Shown here one piece after another: positions 6,466-14,378 of a stretch of DNA of 36,555 nt (within the stretch, counting starts at the first letter, position 1; the number at the start of each line of letters is the position of its first letter). This DNA is from Sphingomonadales bacterium (GTDB taxonomy: Bacteria; Pseudomonadota; Alphaproteobacteria; Sphingomonadales; Sphingomonadaceae). The translations under genes were made by a program, and so were the position numbers. The stretch covers positions 1 through 36,555 of the forward strand of contig JAGWVC010000033.1 in the NCBI GenBank assembly GCA_018971065.1, written 5' to 3'. The notes below the pieces were generated by a model that was given only the letters and a program-made list of their open reading frames with translations, was not told the DNA's origin and made no database searches.

Positions 6466-8175
6466 ATGACCCAACTATCGCTGATCCACGGCACCCCGCT
6501 GCACGACGAACCCGGCATCGGCCCGCTCACTATCGCGGCTTACCTGCGCGAAGTCGTCGCCCGCCACGGCCCGGCGGAAGCGCTGGTGCTGCGCACCCCC
6601 ACCACCCGCATCGCATGGTCCTACGACGATCTCCTCGCCCGCTCCCTCGAAGTCGCCCGCAGCCTCGTCGCGCTCGGCACCGCGCGCAACACCCGCGTCG
6701 GCTTCCTGATGACCAACCGGCCCGAATTCCTCGCCACCCTGTTCGGCATCGCGCTCGCCGGCGGCATCCCCGTCGCGCTCAGCACCTTCTCCACCGAGCC
6801 TGAACTGGACTACATGCTCAAAGCCTCGCAGATCGCCGTCCTGCTTTACGAGAATCAGGTGCTGAAGAAGGACTTCGGCGCCATGCTCACCGCGCTCGAA
6901 CCGGCCATCGCCACCCAGTCCGGCGAACTCGTCTCCGCCCGCTTCCCGTTCCTGCGCCGCCTCGCCGTCCTCGGCGGCGTTCCCGGCGGCCCCGAACCGC
7001 TCGACGCCCCCGGCCACGGCACCGTCGAATCGTGGCAGCAATTCCTGTCCCACGGCGCCGCCACCCCCGACGATGTCGTCTTCGCCCGCGCCGACTGCAC
7101 CCATCCCAACGATCCCGGCGGCATCTTCTTCTCGTCGGGCACCACCAGCCTGCCCAAGGGCATCGCCCATTCGCAACGCGCCTTCGCCATCCAGTGGTGG
7201 CGCTGGCCGCGCGTCTTCGCCATGCACGAACCCGTCCGCGCGTGGACCGGCAACGGCTTCTTCTGGTCGGGCAATGTCAGCATGGTCGTCGGCTCGGCGC
7301 TCTCCACCGGCGGCGCCGTCATCCTGCAACGCTGGTTCGACGAGGCCGAGGCGATCGACCTCATCCAGCACGAACGCGTCGCCTTCGCCAACGGCCGCCC
7401 CCACCAGTGGGCACGCTTCCACACCGCACCCAACTGGGCCACCGCCGATCTTTCCAGCCTGCGCTACGTCACCCGCAAGGAACTGATCCAGCAACACCCC
7501 ACCGCCGCGCACCTCACCTGGGAAGTGCCGATGTCGTTCGGCACCACCGAGACGATGACGATCTGCACCTCGCGCGTCGCCAACGTCGATGAGGCGTTCT
7601 ACGCCGGGTCGATGGGCGCGCCGCTGCCCGGCAACACCCTCAAGATCATCGATCCGCTCACCCGCGAACTCATGCCGCTGGGCCAGAAGGGCGAAATGTG
7701 CATCAAAGGCCCCACGCTGATGTCGGGCTACCTCGGCAAGGCGCCCGAACAGTGCTTCGACGCCGAAGGCTTCTACTGCACCGGCGACGCCGGCCACGTC
7801 GATGATCAGGGGCGCTTCTTCTGGGACGGCCGCCTCACCGACATGATCAAGACCGGCGGCGCCAACGTCGCCCCGCAGGAAGTCGATGACCTCCTCGCCA
7901 AATACCCCGGCGTCAAACGCGCCCAGACCGTCGGCGTCCCCGACGACCTGCTCGGCGAAATGGTCGTCACCTGCATCGTCCCCGTCGATGGCGCCACCCT
8001 CCAGGAAGCTCCGATCGTCGCCTACCTGAAACCCCACCTCGCCAGCTTCAAGATCCCCCGCCGCGTGCTGTTCTTCACCGACGCCGACTACGCGCTCACC
8101 GGCAACGAAAAGATCCAGGCCGGCAAGCTGCGCGACATCGCCGTGGCGCGGCTGGAAGCGGAAGCCGTGGCCTGA
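6466..8175 (+). CDS. AMP-forming acyl-CoA ligase (ANL superfamily)
   Basis: The 569-residue enzyme would activate a carboxylic acid with ATP to an acyl-adenylate and then to the CoA thioester. Its motifs run in the usual order: the phosphate loop SSGTTSLPKG (223-232), SFGTTETM in the aromatic pocket, YCTGDAGHVDDQGRFFWDGR with the hinge region, TGGANVAPQEVD, and the C-terminal catalytic Lys549 in GNEKIQ. The frame is open far upstream, but that part runs through the long inverted repeat, and the ATG at 6466 has GGAAGGA before it. The acid is unknown. Its nearness to the PrpD/ALDH/PrpB group hints at a shared catabolic role, though a metal-response pair separates them. Confidence 0.9.
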   Translation: MTQLSLIHGTPLHDEPGIGPLTIAAYLREVVARHGPAEALVLRTPTTRIAWSYDDLLARSLEVARSLVALGTARNTRVGFLMTNRPEFLATLFGIALAGGIPVALSTFSTEPELDYMLKASQIAVLLYENQVLKKDFGAMLTALEPAIATQSGELVSARFPFLRRLAVLGGVPGGPEPLDAPGHGTVESWQQFLSHGAATPDDVVFARADCTHPNDPGGIFFSSGTTSLPKGIAHSQRAFAIQWWRWPRVFAMHEPVRAWTGNGFFWSGNVSMVVGSALSTGGAVILQRWFDEAEAIDLIQHERVAFANGRPHQWARFHTAPNWATADLSSLRYVTRKELIQQHPTAAHLTWEVPMSFGTTETMTICTSRVANVDEAFYAGSMGAPLPGNTLKIIDPLTRELMPLGQKGEMCIKGPTLMSGYLGKAPEQCFDAEGFYCTGDAGHVDDQGRFFWDGRLTDMIKTGGANVAPQEVDDLLAKYPGVKRAQTVGVPDDLLGEMVVTCIVPVDGATLQEAPIVAYLKPHLASFKIPRRVLFFTDADYALTGNEKIQAGKLRDIAVARLEAEAVA

Positions 8176-8499
8176 TCGCTTCGCGATTTAAAAGAGGAAA
8201 AGGAAGGTGCGAGGGGATGATCCCCTCGCGCACCCCGGGGCCTTTCCGTCGCGCTGCAATGGCCCCACAGCGCCCTGCGGCGAAGCCGCCAAACCATTCC
8301 GGCTTCGCCGGTCACACCTTGACGCCACGTCCGTACGCAACCCAAAGTCCCCAGGGGGCGCGGGGGAAATGATTTCCCCCGCATCTTCCCTTCTTCCCTA
8401 GAGCGGGCTGCGTTAAATCTGAAACGTCAGCCCGCTCTACTTGTTTGTTGTCGCATCGTTTTAAGCGAAAAACCGGTTCCCACTTTTTCGCACGATGCT
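8176..8499. repeat. Gene-free stretch with four palindromes
   Basis: Four stem-forming palindromes lie here: GCGAGGGGAT-G-ATCCCCTCGC (8209-8229), CGGGGGAAAT-G-ATTTCCCCCG (8361-8381), AGAGCGGGCTG with CAGCCCGCTCT (8400-8438), and GCATCGT with ACGATGC enclosing GCGAAAAA/TTTTTCGC (8453-8498). The last resembles a repeat very common in Rhizobiales and Sphingomonadales. The first two share the plan of a 10-base stem around a single G. The set separates convergent genes and probably ends both transcripts. I see no gene in it. Confidence 0.7.
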
Positions 8500-9261
8500 C
8501 TAAAACCCGTTCTTCGCCTCCCGCAGCGCCGCAAACGTCGCCACCGCATCCCCACCGGCCCCCCAGCGCGCCTGCACCCCGGCATCATCGGCGCGCAGGA
8601 ACGGGTTGGTCGCCAGCTCGCGCCCCAGCCCGAACGGCACCGTCGCCTCGCCCCGCGCCCGCTTTGCGGCAATCTCCGCCGCGTAATCCGCCAGCGCCGC
8701 ATTGTCCGGATCGGCATGAACCGCAAACCGCGCGTTCGACGCGGTGTACTCATGCGCGCAGTACAGCGTGGTTTCGCCGGGCAGCGCCTTCAGCCGCTCC
8801 AGGCTCGCCCAGAACTGTGGCGCCGTGCCCTCGAACATCCGCCCGCAGCCCAGCGCGAACAGCGCATCGCCGACAAAGCCGATCCCCGCCTCGGGCAGGT
8901 AGTAGGCAATGTGCCCCAGCGTATGCCCGCCGACGTTGATGACCTGTGCGGCAAACCCGCCCAGCGCCACCGTATCGCCCTGGTCCACCGTCCGGTCCAC
9001 CTCGGCAATCTTCGGCGCATCCACCGCCGGCGCTGTCACCACACAGCCAGTAGCCGCCTTGATCGCCGCGTTCCCGCCGGCATGGTCGGGGTGCCAGTGC
9101 GTGTTCCAGATCTGCGTGATCCGCCACCCCTTCGCCGCCGCCTCGCGCAAGCAGGCATCGGCATCGGGCGTATCGATGCACGCGGTCTCCCCGCTCGCCG
9201 GGTCGTGGACCAGAAAGCCGTAGTTGTCGTCAAGGCACGGAAACTGGTGAACCTGAAGCAT
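8500..9261 (-). CDS. gloB: Hydroxyacylglutathione hydrolase (glyoxalase II)
   Basis: The 253-residue cytosolic metalloenzyme hydrolyses S-D-lactoylglutathione to D-lactate and glutathione, the second step of methylglyoxal detoxification. Both metal sites are complete: T54-H-W-H-P-D-H60, His113 in GGHTLGH, Asp132 in VGDALFALGCGR, and His170 in YCAHEYT. Length and C-terminal domain are normal for GloB. The start lies 15 bases after the stop of a glutathione S-transferase gene, so the two form a glutathione-linked detoxification operon. The stop codon touches the repeat at 8453-8498. Confidence 0.95.
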   Translation of the reverse strand: MLQVHQFPCLDDNYGFLVHDPASGETACIDTPDADACLREAAAKGWRITQIWNTHWHPDHAGGNAAIKAATGCVVTAPAVDAPKIAEVDRTVDQGDTVALGGFAAQVINVGGHTLGHIAYYLPEAGIGFVGDALFALGCGRMFEGTAPQFWASLERLKALPGETTLYCAHEYTASNARFAVHADPDNAALADYAAEIAAKRARGEATVPFGLGRELATNPFLRADDAGVQARWGAGGDAVATFAALREAKNGF

Positions 9262-9276
9262 CGCCTGTCCTGTCTG

Positions 9277-9897
9277 TCAGCCTTTCGCGGGCACCAGTGC
9301 CGCGTCGATTTCCTTCGCCCTGCGATAGGCCGGCCGCTCGCGCAAGGGGGCAAGGTACGCATCGAATTCCGCGCGCGGCGACAGCATCCCGAAGGTCAGC
9401 ATGAAGTCCAGCAGCGAGGCAACATAGACGTCGGCGGCGCTGAACCGGTCGCCGGCCAGGAACGGCCTGCCCGCCACCGCGCCGGCGATGGTGTCGATCG
9501 TCAGGTCGAAGCTGCCGAACCCGGCCATGCCCTGCTTCTCGGCCGGCACATCCCAGCCCATTGCCCTGGTGGTGAACACCGCCTCGATCGGCCCGGCGCC
9601 GAAGCACAGCCAGCGGTAATAGGCGCCACGCTGTGCCGGGGCAGGGGCCAGCCCGGCTTCCGGAAACGCATCGGCCAGATAGGCGCAGATCGCCCCGCAT
9701 TCGGTCACCACCTGGTCGCCATGCCGGATCGCCGGCACCTTGCCCATTGGGTTGATCGCCAGGTACTCGGGTGCCTTCATCGTCGTGCCATAGTCCAGCA
9801 GCACGGTCTCGTAGGTCGCGCCCGCTTCCTCCAGCATCCAGCGCACGATTGCCCCGCGCGATTGCGGATTGGTATAGAATACAAGCGGTTCGGCCAC
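9277..9897 (-). CDS. Glutathione S-transferase
   Basis: The 206-residue protein has the two-domain GST layout: a thioredoxin-like N-terminal domain with NPQSRGAIVRWMLEE (Ser13 region near the likely glutathione thiol), the cis-proline motif NPMGKVPAI, and VTECGAICAYLAD where the usual Glu-Ser glutathione contact is Glu-Cys. An all-helical C-terminal domain with FSAADVYVASLL follows. Such enzymes conjugate or reduce substrates with glutathione in the cytosol. The start is GTG at 9897 with AAGGAG at ideal distance. It is the first gene of a pair with gloB. The substrate cannot be told. Confidence 0.92.
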   Translation of the reverse strand: MAEPLVFYTNPQSRGAIVRWMLEEAGATYETVLLDYGTTMKAPEYLAINPMGKVPAIRHGDQVVTECGAICAYLADAFPEAGLAPAPAQRGAYYRWLCFGAGPIEAVFTTRAMGWDVPAEKQGMAGFGSFDLTIDTIAGAVAGRPFLAGDRFSAADVYVASLLDFMLTFGMLSPRAEFDAYLAPLRERPAYRRAKEIDAALVPAKG

Positions 9898-9921
9898 GGC
9901 GAATCTCCTTGATCGGTGGGA

Positions 9922-9952
9922 ACAATAGAGGAACGAAATTACGCGGTGTCAA
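9922..9952 (-). promoter_or_regulatory. Candidate promoter of the GST-gloB operon
   Basis: On the minus strand TTGACA (9947-9952) is followed by a -10-like TCTATT or TATTGT at 9922-9929 with a spacer of 17-19 bases. It starts only two bases after the U-tract of the rpsA terminator, so terminator and promoter are packed together. The transcription start is not proven. Confidence 0.5.
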
Positions 9953-9953
9953 G

Positions 9954-9987
9954 CAAAAAGCCCGCCCGGATCGCTCCGGGCGGGCTC
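9954..9987 (-). terminator. Rho-independent terminator of rpsA
   Basis: On the minus strand a perfect 12-base stem, AGCCCGCCCGGA with TCCGGGCGGGCT around a GCGA tetraloop, runs straight into TTTTT. It lies about 33 bases after the rpsA stop codon and is a textbook intrinsic terminator. Confidence 0.93.
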
Positions 9988-10019
9988 TTGCATTGCAGCC
10001 TTGCGGCGGCGGTGAAGGA

Positions 10020-11735
10020 TCAGTCCTTCTTCGCCTTCAGCGCGGCGCCCAGGATGTCGCCCAGCGAAGCGCCGGCATCCGACGAACCGTACTGCTCGAC
10101 CGCTTCCTTCTCCTCGTGGAGCTGGCGCGCCTTGATCGAGAAGTTCGGCTTCTTCGAACGGTCGAAACCGGTAACCATCGCATCGACCTTCTGGCCAACC
10201 TGGAAACGGTCCGGACGCTGCTCGTCGCGGTCGCGGCCCAGGTCCGAACGCTTGATGAAGCCGGTGGCCCCATCTTCGCCGGCCTGAACTTCCAGCCCGC
10301 CGTCGCGCACTTCCAGCACGGTGACGGTGACGACTTCGTTCTTGCGCAGCGAGCTGCCACCCGAAGCCGAAACGCCGCCGGCCGCCGGAGCACCCTTTTC
10401 AAGCTGCTTCATGCCAAGGCTGATGCGCTCCTTCTCGATATCGACGTCGAGCACGATCGCCGAAACCTGCTCGCCCTTGCGGTGCAGCGCCAGCGCGTCC
10501 TCGCCCGAGATGCCCCAGGCGATGTCCGACATGTGGACCATGCCGTCCACGTCGCCGTCCAGGCCGATGAACAGGCCGAACTCGGTGGCGTTCTTGACTT
10601 CGCCCTCGACGGTCGAACCGACCGGGTGCTTGTCGGCAAAGGCTTCCCAGGGGTTCTGGATCGCCTGCTTCAGGCCCAGGCTGATGCGGCGCTTGTCCGA
10701 ATCGACCTCGAGAACCAGCACATCGACTTCCTGCGAGGTCGAGACGATCTTGCCGGGGTGGACGTTCTTCTTGGTCCACGACATTTCCGAAACGTGGACC
10801 AGACCCTCGATGCCGGCTTCCAGTTCCACGAACGCGCCGTATTCGGTGATGTTCGTCACGGTGCCGCGCAGCTTCGCGCCGACCGGGTACTTGGCGGCAA
10901 CGCCATCCCACGGATCGCTCTCGAGCTGCTTCATGCCCAGCGAAATGCGCTGCGTGTCCTGGTTGATGCGGACGATCTGCACCTTCACTTCGTCACCGAT
11001 AGCGATGACTTCGCTCGGGTGGTTGACGCGCTTGTAGCTCATGTCGGTGACATGCAGCAGGCCGTCGATGCCGCCCAGGTCAACGAACGCACCGTAATCG
11101 GTGATGTTCTTGACGGTGCCGACGATGATCTGGCCTTCGGTCAGGTTCTGGATCAGGCCCGAACGCTGCTCGGCGCGGGTCTCTTCCAGCACGGCGCGGC
11201 GCGAAACCACGATGTTGCCGCGGCGGCGATCCATCTTCAGGATCTGGAACGGCTGCGGCACGTCCATCAGCGGGGTGACGTCGCGCACCGGGCGGATATC
11301 GACCTGCGAACCGGGCAGGAACGCCACGGCGCCGTCCAGATCGACGGTGAAGCCACCCTTGACGCGGCCGAAGATCACGCCCTCGACGCGCTTGCCTTCG
11401 CCGAATTCGTTCTCCAGCTTGTCCCACGCGGCTTCGCGGCGTGCGCGGTCGCGCGACAGCATCGCTTCGCCGTCGGCGTTCTCGACGCGATCGACATAGA
11501 CTTCGACTTCATCGCCCACCGAAAGCCCGTGCGGCTGGCCGGCCATCGCGAATTCGCGCAGCGCCACGCGGCCTTCGCTCTTCAGGCCGACGTCGATCAC
11601 GGCCTTGTCGTTTTCGATAGCGGTAATGGTGCCCTTGACCACGCGGCCTTCAAAGCCGCCGGCGCCTGCGCCGCCCAGGGTTTCGTCAAGGAGAGCCGCG
11701 AAATCGTCGCGGGTCGGGTTTGCCGTAGTGGCCAT
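10020..11735 (-). CDS. rpsA: 30S ribosomal protein S1
   Basis: The 571-residue protein carries six S1 RNA-binding domains in tandem and helps the 30S subunit bind mRNAs and unwind their 5' ends. Domains 3-5 are the clearest, with GTVKNITDYGAFVDL, GTVTNITEYGAFVELEAG and GEVKNATEFGLFIGLDGD, each ending in a RISLGMKQ or RISLGLKQ strand. The start at 11735 (MATTANPTRDDF) is chosen because AGGAAA lies 8 bases upstream; the longer open frame upstream is intergenic. In many alphaproteobacteria rpsA follows cmk and precedes ihfB, but here neither is adjacent: a glycosyltransferase diverges upstream and the GST operon follows. It therefore appears to be a single-gene unit with its own terminator. Confidence 0.97.
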   Translation of the reverse strand: MATTANPTRDDFAALLDETLGGAGAGGFEGRVVKGTITAIENDKAVIDVGLKSEGRVALREFAMAGQPHGLSVGDEVEVYVDRVENADGEAMLSRDRARREAAWDKLENEFGEGKRVEGVIFGRVKGGFTVDLDGAVAFLPGSQVDIRPVRDVTPLMDVPQPFQILKMDRRRGNIVVSRRAVLEETRAEQRSGLIQNLTEGQIIVGTVKNITDYGAFVDLGGIDGLLHVTDMSYKRVNHPSEVIAIGDEVKVQIVRINQDTQRISLGMKQLESDPWDGVAAKYPVGAKLRGTVTNITEYGAFVELEAGIEGLVHVSEMSWTKKNVHPGKIVSTSQEVDVLVLEVDSDKRRISLGLKQAIQNPWEAFADKHPVGSTVEGEVKNATEFGLFIGLDGDVDGMVHMSDIAWGISGEDALALHRKGEQVSAIVLDVDIEKERISLGMKQLEKGAPAAGGVSASGGSSLRKNEVVTVTVLEVRDGGLEVQAGEDGATGFIKRSDLGRDRDEQRPDRFQVGQKVDAMVTGFDRSKKPNFSIKARQLHEEKEAVEQYGSSDAGASLGDILGAALKAKKD

Positions 11736-11743
11736 CCGATGGA

Positions 11744-11749
11744 TTTCCT
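11744..11749 (-). promoter_or_regulatory. Ribosome binding site fixing the rpsA start
   Basis: AGGAAA on the minus strand, 8 bases before the ATG at 11735, decides this start over the upstream in-frame GTG/ATG codons. The rest of the 260-base divergent spacer (11736-11994) holds no gene, and I could not fix a convincing promoter in it. Confidence 0.7.
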
Positions 11750-11994
11750 GTATCAATGTTACCGGCCAGGCGGTTGTTTCCGCCGGTCTTTCCTCTGCGC
11801 ACGGCACCATGCCACCACAGGCCAAAAAGGGCCGAACCTGCCCCCCGGGCCGAATGCCGCGAAAGGCGCCCCGCCAATGAAACCACCGGCCAGACCGCGC
11901 GCGGCTAGGCCAGCCTCGCCCGAAAAGCAAGGAATTTCGGGCCTCGCATTCTAAACGCTTCCCTTGTGCAACCGTCTCCGGCAACACCACACCC

Positions 11995-13443
11995 GTGACC
12001 GCCCTTCGACGCAACCTGCTGCCCTGTCTCGGCTTTCTCGCCCTCGCGCTGGCCCTGCGTGCCACCACCTTCGGCGATCCCGACCGGCAGGTGGACGAGG
12101 CATTCTACTGGCTGGTCGGCCAGCGCCTTCACACCGGCGCGATTCCCTACGTCACCATCTGGGATCGCAAGCCGCTGGGCCTGTTCGCGATCTACGCCGC
12201 GCTTGCCAGCCTTGGCACCTCGGTGTGGATCTACCAACTCGCCGCCTGCGCTGCCGCCGCGCTGACGGCATGGCTGGTCTCCCGCCTCGTCGCGGAACTG
12301 GCGGGCGAAGGGCAGGGGGGCCCCACCGCCGGCTTCACCGCCGGCCTCGCCTACCTCGCCACCCTGCTCCCGTTCGAGGGTGACAGCGGCCAGGCGCCCG
12401 ATTTCTACAACCCGCTGGTCGCCGCCGCTGCGCTGCTCATCGTCAGCCGCCGCGCCGAACTGGCGCGGGGCAGGGCGCCCGCCGCCGTCTGGCTGGCGAT
12501 GCTGCTGTGCGGCCTCGCCATCACCGTCAAGCAGACCGCGCTGTTCGAAAGCGCATTCCTCGGCCTCTGGACCTGCGCCACGCTCTACGCCGCGCGCCTC
12601 CCGTTGCCACGCCTCGCCGCCCACGCGCTCGGCTTCGCGGCGCTCGGCGCGCTGCCGATGCTCGCCATCGTCGCCGGTTACGCGGCTATCGGCCACTGGC
12701 CCGAATTCTGGCACGCGATGGTGCTGTCCAACCTCGCCAAGGCCCGCGTCGGCGGCGAATCGTGGCGCCTCGTCGGCATCGGCTTGCGCGTCGCCCCGCT
12801 GACGCTGCTGGCCACCGCCGGACTGTTCGCAAAAACCACTGCGCGCCGCTTCACCGCGCTGTGGCTGCTTGCCGCCCTCATCGGCTTCCTGTCCGTCCCC
12901 AATGTCTACGGCCACTATCTGCTACCCGTGCTGGTGCCGCTGTCAGTCGCCGCCGGCCTCTTCCTCACCCGCACCCCGCGCCGCTGGCTGCTCACCGCCG
13001 CGCTCACCGTCTGGGCGCTGTTCTGGGAAACCCCGCCCCCCCGCGCCCAGGCACAGGAAACCGCCCGCGCCCTCACCGACATGGCATCATGGACCCGCGC
13101 CCACGACTCTGGCGGCGGCCTGCTGGTGCTCGACGGCCCGCCGCTGCTCTACCTCGCCGCGCACGAGCGTTTCCTCTCGCCGCTGGTGTTCCCCAACCAC
13201 CTCGATCACGCCATCGAGGCAAACGTCAGCCATCTGAACACCGCCGCCGAAATCGACCGCATCCTCGCGCATAACCCCGGCGTCATCGCCCTCGCGCAAA
13301 CCCCGCGCAACCAGCCGGTCAACGCCCACAGCTACGCCGCCGTGCAAGCCTACATCGCCGCCCGTTGCCACGCCCGCCATCAGGCGCCCGCCATCGGCCG
13401 CTACGCCGCCAACCCGATCATCCTGTTCGGCGATTGCCGCTAG
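11995..13443 (+). CDS. Membrane glycosyltransferase, GT-C fold (GT39/ArnT-like)
   Basis: The 482-residue protein is strongly hydrophobic with many membrane helices through residue 350 and a soluble C-terminal part. The first extracytoplasmic loop holds DRQVDEAFYWLVGQRL followed by IPYVTIWDRKPLG, the acidic pair and basic/proline pattern typical of dolichol- or undecaprenyl-phosphate-dependent GT-C enzymes such as ArnT and protein O-mannosyltransferases. It probably transfers a sugar from a lipid carrier to a surface glycan or protein on the periplasmic side. The start is GTG at 11995 without a strong ribosome site. It stands alone, and no partner shows the acceptor. Confidence 0.8.
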   Translation: MTALRRNLLPCLGFLALALALRATTFGDPDRQVDEAFYWLVGQRLHTGAIPYVTIWDRKPLGLFAIYAALASLGTSVWIYQLAACAAAALTAWLVSRLVAELAGEGQGGPTAGFTAGLAYLATLLPFEGDSGQAPDFYNPLVAAAALLIVSRRAELARGRAPAAVWLAMLLCGLAITVKQTALFESAFLGLWTCATLYAARLPLPRLAAHALGFAALGALPMLAIVAGYAAIGHWPEFWHAMVLSNLAKARVGGESWRLVGIGLRVAPLTLLATAGLFAKTTARRFTALWLLAALIGFLSVPNVYGHYLLPVLVPLSVAAGLFLTRTPRRWLLTAALTVWALFWETPPPRAQAQETARALTDMASWTRAHDSGGGLLVLDGPPLLYLAAHERFLSPLVFPNHLDHAIEANVSHLNTAAEIDRILAHNPGVIALAQTPRNQPVNAHSYAAVQAYIAARCHARHQAPAIGRYAANPIILFGDCR

Positions 13444-13481
13444 TCGGAGAGTTTCTACCTTCGCAGCCATACAATTTCGTC

Positions 13482-13502
13482 ATGCTGAACTCGTTTCAGC
13501 AT
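13482..13502. repeat. Short palindromic repeat
   Basis: ATGCTGAA-N5-TTCAGCAT lies between the glycosyltransferase and nitroreductase genes, which converge. Sequences like this with the flanking TCGTC and CCATTTC are frequent in sphingomonad intergenic regions. It may serve as a weak bidirectional terminator. Confidence 0.5.
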
Positions 13503-13588
13503 CCATTTCGCCCCACGTCCGGTGGCCCGCTGAACGCGTCCAGCCCGGTTCAGCGAGATGTCGGCGAACGAAGCGAACTTCGTAACCC

Positions 13589-14263
13589 TTACTCGAACCC
13601 CACGAACCGCAGCGCCTCGTCCGTCGGCTTGCGCTCCGAAACCACCGCGTTCGCCGGAAAGTCCAGGTCCGGCCAGCCCAGCGCGATCGACTTCATGATC
13701 ACCTGATCCTCGGGAATCCCGGCATGTTCCCGCACCACCGGCGATTGCATGATGCCCTGCGAATTGATCACCGTCCCCAGCCCGCGCGACCACGCCGCAT
13801 TCACCAGCGCATTCGCCACCCCGCCGCAGTCGAAGATCGCGTCGTCGCCATCGGCCAGCGCCTTGTCGAACGTCACGATCACGCAGACCGGCGCGTCGAA
13901 CTGGCGAAACCCGCGCATCATCCAGTCCTCGCGGGCCGCCTTGTCCTCGCGCGCGATGCCCATCGCCGTGAACAACTGCTTGGCGACCCCCACCTGCCGC
14001 TCGCGATGCGCCCCCGCATAAGCCGAACCGGCGCGAAACTCGCGCGATTCCGGCACCCCCGCCATCATCCGCTCGACATTGCCCGCGCGTATCCGCGCCA
14101 GCGGCTCGCCGCCGATCACGTGGAACTGCCACGGCTGGCTGTTGTACGAACTCGGCGCCCGCATCACCAGCGCGATCAGTTCCGCGATCAGCGCGCGCGG
14201 CACCGGCTTGTCCAGATAGCCGCGAATGCTGCGCCGCCCCAGAATCACCGCATCATATTCCAT
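13589..14263 (-). CDS. Nitroreductase family flavoenzyme
   Basis: The 224-residue protein is a normal-length member of the FMN-dependent nitroreductase family, which reduces nitro groups, quinones or enones with NAD(P)H. N-terminal RRSIRGYLDKPVP contributes the FMN phosphate contact, APSSYNSQPWQFHVI is the family core motif, and the late LGWPDLDFPANAV is also typical. The start at 14263 (MEYDAVILGRRS) is preferred over an upstream frame extension that overlaps the leader of the divergent sulfatase gene. The substrate is unknown. Confidence 0.9.
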   Translation of the reverse strand: MEYDAVILGRRSIRGYLDKPVPRALIAELIALVMRAPSSYNSQPWQFHVIGGEPLARIRAGNVERMMAGVPESREFRAGSAYAGAHRERQVGVAKQLFTAMGIAREDKAAREDWMMRGFRQFDAPVCVIVTFDKALADGDDAIFDCGGVANALVNAAWSRGLGTVINSQGIMQSPVVREHAGIPEDQVIMKSIALGWPDLDFPANAVVSERKPTDEALRFVGFE

Positions 14264-14378
14264 CGCCCGCTCCCGTGGCTGCCCTGCCAGCCGGTCTAGC
14301 CACGCCTCGCGCCCGTCGTAACCCCCTTGCCGGAACCGTGCGCGCGTGATCAACTCGGCGGCGGAGAGGAAGCAAACC

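Noticed and set aside
11736..12068. N-terminal extension of ribosomal protein S1
   Set aside because: The frame stays open, but AGGAAA before the ATG at 11735 and the normal S1 N-terminus set the start there.
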